NCBI GenBank assembly: GCA_012961305.1
Contig: DTZQ01000418.1
Location: 1 to 12,114 of the forward strand
Direction: 5' to 3'
From: Armatimonadota bacterium
GTDB lineage: Bacteria > Armatimonadota > UBA10988 > DTZQ01
Length of the DNA: 12,114 bases
The notes below the pieces were generated by a model. The model ran no database searches. It was not told where the DNA came from and was given only the letters and a program-made list of their open reading frames with translations. A program made the position numbers and the translations under genes. Below, piece after piece: positions 1-4,691 of the stretch; position 1 is the stretch's first letter, and each line of letters opens with the position of its first letter.

Positions 1-105
1 CCATGGCTTGGAAGTGCCCCTGTCCCTGAGGGGCTTCTAACGCGGAAAAACGTGGGACCCCAAAGCGTAAAATCCCCTGTCCTTGCCCCCTCGCGCCCAC
101 CGCAG

Positions 106-128
106 GGCAAAAATTGCCGAATTTTTTT
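106..128 (+). terminator. weak terminator-like hairpin with T tract
   Basis: A 5-bp stem GGCAA/TTGCC with a 3-nt AAA loop (106-118) is followed after three bases by seven T residues (122-128). This has the layout of an intrinsic terminator for a + strand transcript entering from the left. The stem is short and AT-poor only at its ends, so it may be weak or accidental. No gene end is visible upstream within the window. Confidence 0.3.
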
Positions 129-258
129 CCGGCCGGAAGGATTTGTTACCTAAAGGGCGAAACATTCGCGGCGGAACTGGAACCGAGTTTGCATCCTCCA
201 AACCTGATACGGTCGAATACGGAATGGGGAACCGTGGAACCACCCAGAATTGCTCTTC

Positions 259-305
259 TGGTCAAAAATAGTCAAACATCGTCAAAGGTGGTTCAATTTT
301 GACCA
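259..305. promoter_or_regulatory. helically phased GTCAAA repeat array inside an inverted repeat
   Basis: GTCAAA begins at 261, 271 and 281, exactly 10 bp apart, with a degenerate copy GTTCAA at 291. The array is bounded by a perfect 9-bp inverted repeat, TGGTCAAAA (259-267) and TTTTGACCA (297-305). Direct half-sites spaced by about one helical turn are typical of OmpR/PhoB-type response regulators and other tandem-binding activators, whose monomers line up on one face of DNA. The array lies about 90 bp before the start codon at 396, so an operator or activator site for the PHP-SpoU unit is a reasonable inference. The repeats are directly seen; the protein that binds them is unknown. Confidence 0.55.
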
Positions 306-360
306 CCAAAGTAGTGGTAGGCGGGTGTTCTTCCGTGTGGTTCCGGGGCCAAGTTTGAAG

Positions 361-391
361 CACCTTAAACTTAAGGAAGGTGGACAGGTGG
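361..391 (+). promoter_or_regulatory. palindrome and ribosome binding site before the PHP gene
   Basis: CCTTAA-AC-TTAAGG (363-376) is a perfect 6-bp palindrome with a two-base centre. It overlaps a second possible pairing, CACCTT (361-366) with AAGGTG (377-382). The ribosome binding site is AGGTGG (386-391), four bases before the ATG at 396, and a second AGGTGG lies at 378-383. The paired elements could modulate access to the initiation region, but no switch is demonstrated. Confidence 0.4.
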
Positions 392-395
392 ACGA

Positions 396-1190
396 ATGTT
401 AACTATTGACACTGATTATCACGTGCATTCAGAGTTTTCATTTTGCGCGACGGACATAACTTTGGAGCGTATTTTCCAGTTGGGTGATGGACTATACCTG
501 GCCGTCACCGACCACAGCGCGCATCAGTATTTCCGGCCCGGGCGTGGTTGGTCCCTGGCGCGGGAGGACGTGGTGGATTTGGTGGAGGAACAGCGGGACT
601 ATGGGCGCGAGAACTTAGAGCGGTACATTGCCATGATTCGGGCCCTGGGCCGGCCGGAGATTTTAGTGGGGCTGGAAGTGGACATCCTGCCCACGGGCGA
701 TTTGGTCTTTGAAGAGGACCTGCGGGAGGAATTCGATGTGCTCATCGGCTCCGTACACCATCTTCCCTCCTACGTCCAGGGCCGCTCTCCCGCGGAAATA
801 GTGGCTGAATGGCAGACGCGGGTGTGCCAGTTTTGCGACCAGGGGATGGACATCCTGGGACATCCCTTCCGCATTTTCGCCCAGTACGGCCTGCCGGTGA
901 GTGACGGACTCATTGCCTGGACGGTGGAACGGTGCACTGCGGCGGGGGTGGCGTTGGAAATTAACAGCCACCAACCCAGTCCGCAAGACGACGTGCGCCT
1001 CATCCGCTGTGCCCGCGAACAGGGGGCCAGATTGGCCATCGCCACCGATGCTCACGCTACCTGGGAGTTCGGCGAGTTTTCGTACCATCGGCAGGTCCTG
1101 GCTGCCGCTGGCGTGGAGTCTCAGGAAGAATGGGAACGCCTAAATTGGCGGGCAGTTCCTCATTTGGACTTCGGGGCTTCCGCCCCGTAA
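396..1190 (+). CDS. PHP-domain metal-dependent phosphoesterase
   Basis: This 264-residue protein carries the full metal-ligand set of the PHP (polymerase and histidinol phosphatase) family. The visible ligands are H9 and H11 in DYHVHSEFS, D39-H40 in VTDHS, E94 in GLEVDI, H121 in GSVHHLP, H156 in ILGHPFR, E188 in LEINSH, and D218/H220 in ATDAHATW. The family folds as a distorted TIM barrel with two or three metals and hydrolyses phosphoesters; relatives include HisK-type histidinol-phosphatase and YcdX-like proteins. The substrate cannot be read from sequence, and no histidine genes are nearby. The ATG at 396 is supported by AGGTGG four bases upstream. The gene is followed after 39 bp by an RNA methyltransferase gene, probably in the same operon. 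The last codons (encoding GASAP) and the stop lie inside a strong hairpin at 1172-1187, so the C-terminal tail may come from an inserted palindromic repeat. No signal peptide is seen, so it should be cytoplasmic. Confidence 0.93.
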   Translation: MLTIDTDYHVHSEFSFCATDITLERIFQLGDGLYLAVTDHSAHQYFRPGRGWSLAREDVVDLVEEQRDYGRENLERYIAMIRALGRPEILVGLEVDILPTGDLVFEEDLREEFDVLIGSVHHLPSYVQGRSPAEIVAEWQTRVCQFCDQGMDILGHPFRIFAQYGLPVSDGLIAWTVERCTAAGVALEINSHQPSPQDDVRLIRCAREQGARLAIATDAHATWEFGEFSYHRQVLAAAGVESQEEWERLNWRAVPHLDFGASAP

Positions 1191-1212
1191 AACCAGACGG
1201 CGCTGAAGCGCC
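1172..1212 (+). repeat. pair of REP-like hairpins over the PHP stop codon
   Basis: Two compact perfect hairpins sit side by side. CGGGGC-TTCC-GCCCCG (1172-1187) abuts the TAA stop at 1188, and GGCGC-TGAA-GCGCC (1199-1212) can extend to GGCGCT-GA-AGCGCC. The second ends eight bases before the AAAGGA ribosome binding site of the next gene. Paired GC-rich palindromes of this sort resemble dispersed REP/BIME-type elements and may stabilise or punctuate the dicistronic mRNA. No T tract follows, so they do not look like a complete intrinsic terminator. Whether copies exist elsewhere in the genome cannot be seen here. Confidence 0.5.
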
Positions 1213-1229
1213 TGACTCCAAAGGACAAA

Positions 1230-1865
1230 ATGCGCAAACTGACGCAGGAGGAAATTGCCGCTCGCCGGCTGACCTTGGGAGAACTCCAGCGCGTCCCCCG
1301 CCATCCCATTTATGCTGTCTTGGACAACATCCGCAGCATGTGGAACGTCGGTTCCATCTTCCGCACCTCGGACGGGGCCCGGGTGACCAAGGTGATTCTC
1401 TGTGGCATCACCGCCCAACCGCCTCGCCCCCAAATTGAAAAGACGGCCTTAGGTTCGGTAGAAAGCACCCCCTGGATGTACTACCGGGAAACGATGGACG
1501 CCATCCGCGACCTCAAGGCGCGAGGCGTGCGCATCTTGGTGCTGGAGCAGACCGATGAGAGCGTGAACCTGTTCGATTTGGCAGTGGAGTTTCCCGTCGC
1601 TCTGGTGGTGGGGCACGAGGTGTGGGGCATCCAAGAGGCCGTGCTGGCCGAGGCCGACTATGCCGCCGAACTGCCCATGTACGGAGTTAAGCACTCCCTC
1701 AACGTGGCCGTGGCCTACGGGATTGCGGTGTACGAGTTGGTGCGGCAATATCAGGGGAAAATCACGGCTGGGGGATTGGTTTCGGGGCAACGACCCGGGG
1801 AACAAGGAAAATCAGCACTGGGGGCAAGGGGGCCGTACCTGCCGTCGGTGCCTCTGAACGAGTAA
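1230..1865 (+). CDS. SpoU/TrmH-family RNA 2'-O-ribose methyltransferase
   Basis: This 211-residue protein has the three SPOUT trefoil-knot motifs: motif 1 NVGSIFRTSDGA (39-50), with the conserved Asn and Arg; motif 2 ALVVGHEVWGI (124-134), with the G-x-E-x-x-G core; and motif 3 LPMYGVKHSLNVAVAYGIAVYEL (148-170), with the Ser-Leu-Asn triad. The intermediate KTALGSVESTPW (71-82) is also typical. Such enzymes transfer methyl from S-adenosylmethionine to a ribose 2'-OH of tRNA or rRNA; the target nucleotide is not predictable here. The ATG at 1230 follows AAAGGA (1220-1225) by four bases. The gene lies 39 bp after the PHP gene, suggesting cotranscription. The catalytic fold ends near residue 175. 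The remaining tail of about 35 residues is low in conserved character and is encoded almost entirely where the gene overlaps the convergent secretin-like gene (1762-1865). Confidence 0.94.
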   Translation: MRKLTQEEIAARRLTLGELQRVPRHPIYAVLDNIRSMWNVGSIFRTSDGARVTKVILCGITAQPPRPQIEKTALGSVESTPWMYYRETMDAIRDLKARGVRILVLEQTDESVNLFDLAVEFPVALVVGHEVWGIQEAVLAEADYAAELPMYGVKHSLNVAVAYGIAVYELVRQYQGKITAGGLVSGQRPGEQGKSALGARGPYLPSVPLNE

Positions 1866-2997
1866 GACAAAGGGCTATACCTTCCTGAGGGGGCACCAAA
1901 ACTCCATCACCGGAAAAATCCACTTGTTGGACCAGGGTAGGCCGGGGTTGAGGAGCGGGTTCCTCCTTGGTTTCCGGGGCCGGGGGAGATGGGGCCTCTT
2001 CGGAAACAGATGGTTCCGGCGGCACCGCCAGACCAAAGGTTCCCCGGAACCACAGGCGTACTGCATCGCCCGCCTCCACCCGGGGCAGGAAGATGAACAC
2101 CATTTCCCCCGGGCGTACCAAGGCCGGCCAGGCAGCCGGGGAGTTCAGGGCCGCCAGGGAGAAGAACCCCCGCAGCGGGGGGCCCGATTCCGTGACTTGC
2201 GTTTGCGCCCAGCCGACGGCCAACCGAACGGGCCTTAAATCTTGGGTGCTCAGGGTGGGAGAGAAGAGGAGGTGTACCTCTTGGGTAAGCATAAGGCGGC
2301 CCAGCAGTTCTGCAAAGTCCTGAACGGCATACCTAACCCGCTCGCCCGGCATTCCGCTGGCCAAGGTTTTCCCCTCCTCCCAACGCAACGGCAGATGGGC
2401 TATTATTTCCTCCGGCACGGTGAACACCTGCAATTTGAGGTACACTTCCGGGGCCGGAACGTCCAACTGTTGTACCAAAGTGCGAAAGGCAGTAAGGGCT
2501 TCTTGGGACCCGCGCACGCGCAGGGCATTCCCTTCCGTCGGCTCTGGCAGGCTCAACAAACCCTCTGGCAACAGAGGTTTAAGCGGTGCCCCTTGCCCTA
2601 CCTTCAGCACTTCTTCGTCTACCCATCCAAATTGGCGTGCCAACTCGCGGGCCTCGCGATGCTGGAGGGGGATTTCGACCGTTTCGGGAGGGAACCGACC
2701 CACGTGGTAAACCCCCTTTATTTTCCGCCATTGGCAGTCTAATCCCTCCAATACTAAAGATAGGGCCTCCTCAAAGGGCAGTTTGGAAATCCGCAGGGTG
2801 ACCCTCCCTTGCACTTCCGGCTGGATGTCAATGGGCACTTCCGCGGCCTCGGCCAAAATGCGCAAGACCTCAGCCACCTCTTGGTCCCGTGCGGTAATGG
2901 AAACCGGGGTATCGCCGGCCGCCCAAAGGGTTGGGAGGACCCACCCCAGCCCTACCAAGGTCCAGCACCAATTTGCTCCCCTTAACCGTCGCCTCAT
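1762..2997 (-). CDS. short secretin-like protein with STN and N1-type domains
   Basis: The protein has 411 residues if begun at the ATG at 2997, which follows GGGGAG by seven bases. A GTG at 3021 would add eight residues and overlap the upstream stop, but it has no ribosome binding site. A signal peptide is visible (RRR n-region, hydrophobic 11-25, cleavage near LWA-AG). Residues 32-100 match the secretin/TonB short N-terminal (STN) domain, with VSITARDQEVAEVLRILAE then GRVTLRISKLPFEEALSLVL. Residues 104-182 look like an N1 ring-building domain, ending RTLVQQLDVPAPEV. Residues 185-405 keep a diverged secretin pattern: LLFSPTLSTQDLRPVRLAVG (244-263), a PGEMVFIFLPRVEAGD strand pair, and a terminal PVLIFLVPRVV like the secretin end motif. 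A Pro/Glu-rich insert (325-353) interrupts it. Secretins of type II/IV systems are usually clearly longer. Whether it forms a pore or is an accessory protein is open. It follows the NlpC/P60 gene by 20 bp in one operon. Confidence 0.78.
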   Translation of the reverse strand: MRRRLRGANWCWTLVGLGWVLPTLWAAGDTPVSITARDQEVAEVLRILAEAAEVPIDIQPEVQGRVTLRISKLPFEEALSLVLEGLDCQWRKIKGVYHVGRFPPETVEIPLQHREARELARQFGWVDEEVLKVGQGAPLKPLLPEGLLSLPEPTEGNALRVRGSQEALTAFRTLVQQLDVPAPEVYLKLQVFTVPEEIIAHLPLRWEEGKTLASGMPGERVRYAVQDFAELLGRLMLTQEVHLLFSPTLSTQDLRPVRLAVGWAQTQVTESGPPLRGFFSLAALNSPAAWPALVRPGEMVFIFLPRVEAGDAVRLWFRGTFGLAVPPEPSVSEEAPSPPAPETKEEPAPQPRPTLVQQVDFSGDGVLVPPQEGIALCLTRSEAPTAGTAPLPPVLIFLVPRVVAPKPIPQP

Positions 2998-3017
2998 GGT
3001 ACATCTCCCCTCGCCTC

Positions 3018-4478
3018 TCACGGGGTCAAGCGGCGAGCACAGACAAAATGTGTGGCATAGGGTTTTTCCGCCAGGCGGCTGATAATTACCCCAGAGCGCG
3101 GAGTCGAAGCGTGAATGAACCGTCCGTTACCGAGGTAAATGCCCACGTGGGAAATGCTCCGCCCCCGAAGGTTGAAGAAAACCAAATCCCCCGGCTGCAA
3201 CTCCTTCCGGGACACGGGTTGGCCCAACTGGGCCAAAGCGCGGGCAGAATGGGGCACCCGCAAGCCGTAGGCCCGACAGACCGCATAGACCAACCCGGAA
3301 CAGTCCACCCCTCGGGAGGTAACTCCTCCGCGCCGGTACGGGGCTCCCAAATATTTCATTGCCTCCCGCACCAGGGTCTCTCCGCTGAGGTTCTGCCGAG
3401 GTGTGGAACCGACCTCAGGACGCAAGGCTCGCCGGACCACCCACCCCACCTTGCCCTCGGGACAGAGAACCCGATACCAATTGCCAAATTCAGCCACTAT
3501 GCCCACCCGCATGCCGCGAGCGAGGTGGGTTACGGCTTCAGCCCCGGCCTCGGGCTGTTGGCGAACGTTGATGCGGGGATTCACCACGTAGGCCCAGCGC
3601 TTAACGGGGGTAGTCCCGACCAACGGATGCTCAGACACCACCCAGCCAGCAACATAACCCACCTGACCCCGAGGGGTACGGACTTTTAACCACTGGCCGG
3701 CCTTTTCCACTACTTCCAGTCGGGTCCCGCGGGATATAAGGTTCAAACTGCGGTAGCGCGTGCCCGGCCCCTGACGCAGGTGAACCCGGGCCTTGCTCAC
3801 GTACACTGCCTCGGGATGCTGTCTCTCCGGGGGAGGGCAAGGAGTGCCGCCGGCCTGGGGAGGGGCTGGGCCCAGGGCCGCCATCCTCAGCCTCGCGGGC
3901 AAAACACCCCCTGCCTGGGGGGGTGCCGGGCCTAAGGGCAAGGGGTTAGGTAGAGAACTGTTGGCTGGTTGACTACCCCTTGACAACGGCTCCGGGCCTG
4001 AGGCCCTCTGACCTTCGCCCTGCGTTCCCTGCTGAGTAGGGGGCACAACGAGTTGTTGGCCGATTTGCAGAACGCTCTCTGGAGTAAGCCCATTGGCCGC
4101 CATCAGGTCGGCGGGGGATACCCCCAACCGCCGGGCGATTTTGAGCACACAGTCGCCTTTCTGTACCATGTACACCCGCGGTTTCCCGGAGGCAAGCGAG
4201 GAGATTGGGAGGGAAGCATCAGGGATAATCAACCTTTGGCCGACGCGCAGGATGGAGTTCTCGCTCAGGCCGTTGGTCTGCAAGAGGGCCGGCAAACTAA
4301 CTCCAAACTGCCGCGCAATTCGCCACAGGTTATCGCCCGGAACCACTTTATAGATTTGGTCCGCATGAGCGGGAAGAATTCCCAAGCCTACCATACACAA
4401 CCAAAAAAGGGCAACCACTTTCCCTTTGGGGCCGCTTTCCCGCTTGCCCACAGGTCGCGGGGCAGGGAATATGGGCAT
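3018..4478 (-). CDS. secreted LysM-SH3-NlpC/P60 peptidoglycan endopeptidase
   Basis: This 486-residue exported hydrolase has a signal peptide at residues 1-39 (basic n-region, VVALFWLCMVGLGILPAHA). Two LysM modules follow (42-86 and 102-146), each starting YKVVPGD or YMVQKGD and ending in QRLIIP or QQLVVP; these bind glycan strands. A Pro/Gly-rich linker (147-222) contains a ten-residue duplication, LGPAPPQAGG, at 182 and 202. Two bacterial SH3 modules follow (about 225-283 and 296-352). The C-terminal NlpC/P60 domain (366-486) has Cys393 in DCSGLVY, His444 in SHVGIYLG and His456 in FIHAST as the expected catalytic set. Family members cleave stem-peptide bonds such as D-gamma-Glu to meso-diaminopimelate. 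The ATG at 4478 follows AAAGGAG by nine bases. The gene is first in a two-gene operon with the secretin-like gene, transcribed from the consensus promoter at 4535-4563. Confidence 0.95.
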   Translation of the reverse strand: MPIFPAPRPVGKRESGPKGKVVALFWLCMVGLGILPAHADQIYKVVPGDNLWRIARQFGVSLPALLQTNGLSENSILRVGQRLIIPDASLPISSLASGKPRVYMVQKGDCVLKIARRLGVSPADLMAANGLTPESVLQIGQQLVVPPTQQGTQGEGQRASGPEPLSRGSQPANSSLPNPLPLGPAPPQAGGVLPARLRMAALGPAPPQAGGTPCPPPERQHPEAVYVSKARVHLRQGPGTRYRSLNLISRGTRLEVVEKAGQWLKVRTPRGQVGYVAGWVVSEHPLVGTTPVKRWAYVVNPRINVRQQPEAGAEAVTHLARGMRVGIVAEFGNWYRVLCPEGKVGWVVRRALRPEVGSTPRQNLSGETLVREAMKYLGAPYRRGGVTSRGVDCSGLVYAVCRAYGLRVPHSARALAQLGQPVSRKELQPGDLVFFNLRGRSISHVGIYLGNGRFIHASTPRSGVIISRLAEKPYATHFVCARRLTP

Positions 4479-4534
4479 TTCTCTGGTCTCCTTTGTGGGG
4501 CAGGTTTATGCCTGTGCAGATACCACGAAACAAT

Positions 4535-4563
4535 ATTATACTGGGAAATGCTCAATTTGTCAA
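4535..4563 (-). promoter_or_regulatory. consensus sigma70 promoter for the minus-strand operon
   Basis: On the minus strand TTGACA (4563-4558) and TATAAT (4540-4535) are both perfect matches and are separated by exactly 17 bp. Transcription would start near 4528, leaving about 50 nt before the ATG at 4478. This is as strong as a housekeeping promoter can look by sequence alone. Confidence 0.85.
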
Positions 4564-4591
4564 GTCCAGATTACAGTCTGCCTCTTGACAA
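4557..4591. promoter_or_regulatory. candidate shared operator between mirrored -35 boxes
   Basis: TTGTCAAG (4557-4564) and CTTGACAA (4584-4591) form a perfect 8-bp inverted repeat that is one base longer than the -35 hexamer on each side. Between them CAGA-N6-TCTG (4567-4580) makes a smaller dyad on nearly the same axis. The outer repeat is mostly explained by two consensus -35 boxes. The inner dyad is the part that could be a regulator site controlling both directions. Confidence 0.35.
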
Positions 4592-4614
4592 CAACAGTCG
4601 GTTTGGAGTAAAAT
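4585..4614 (+). promoter_or_regulatory. divergent sigma70 promoter for the large secreted protein
   Basis: TTGACA (4585-4590) and TAAAAT (4609-4614) are separated by 18 bp on the + strand. A start near 4621 gives a leader of about 70 nt before the ATG at 4692. It is back to back with the minus-strand promoter: the two -35 boxes lie 21 bp apart and form an 8-bp inverted repeat. Confidence 0.75.
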
Positions 4615-4641
4615 AAAGGTAAGCGTGAACTCAGAGCAATA

Positions 4642-4664
4642 ATGCAGGATATAGGATGCAGGAT
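4642..4664 (+). repeat. tandem ATGCAGGAT micro-repeat in the leader
   Basis: ATGCAGGAT occurs at 4642-4650 and 4656-4664, 14 bp apart, with related GGAT/GGATGC units around it. It lies in the 5' leader between the + strand promoter and the start codon at 4692. Its role is unknown; it could be a slipped-strand repeat or a fragment of a dispersed repeat. Confidence 0.4.
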
Positions 4665-4691
4665 GCTGGGGCCTAATTATCGGAGATGCAA

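Larger units (their letters stand above)
1..395. other. non-coding region upstream of the PHP gene
   Basis: About 395 bases hold no convincing gene. The short open frames here have no ribosome binding site and no recognisable composition. The stretch is rich in short repeats: GGAACC at 179, 228 and 236, its complement GGTTCC at 339, a phased GTCAAA array at 261-286, and several inverted repeats. GGAACCAC (236-243) is complementary to GTGGTTCC (337-344), and GAACCACC (237-244) to GGTGGTTC (287-294), so alternative pairings are possible. I could not find a convincing -35/-10 pair. The region is probably regulatory for the downstream operon, plus the tail of an upstream unit. Confidence 0.5.

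Noticed and set aside
16..34. GCCCC/GGGGC hairpin as a terminator
   Set aside because: The stem is only 5 bp with a 9-nt loop and no T tract follows.
37..243. A 68-codon minus-strand frame in the first 400 bases
   Set aside because: No ribosome binding site, no hydrophobic or domain pattern, and overlap with repeat-rich sequence.
3019..3021. GTG start for the secretin-like gene overlapping the upstream TGA
   Set aside because: No ribosome binding site precedes it, whereas the ATG at 2997 has GGGGAG at ideal distance and gives a compact signal peptide.
2931..3689. A 252-codon + strand frame across the secretin-like and NlpC/P60 genes
   Set aside because: It lies antisense to conserved domains, including the catalytic NlpC/P60 core, and has no ribosome binding site or family-like sequence.
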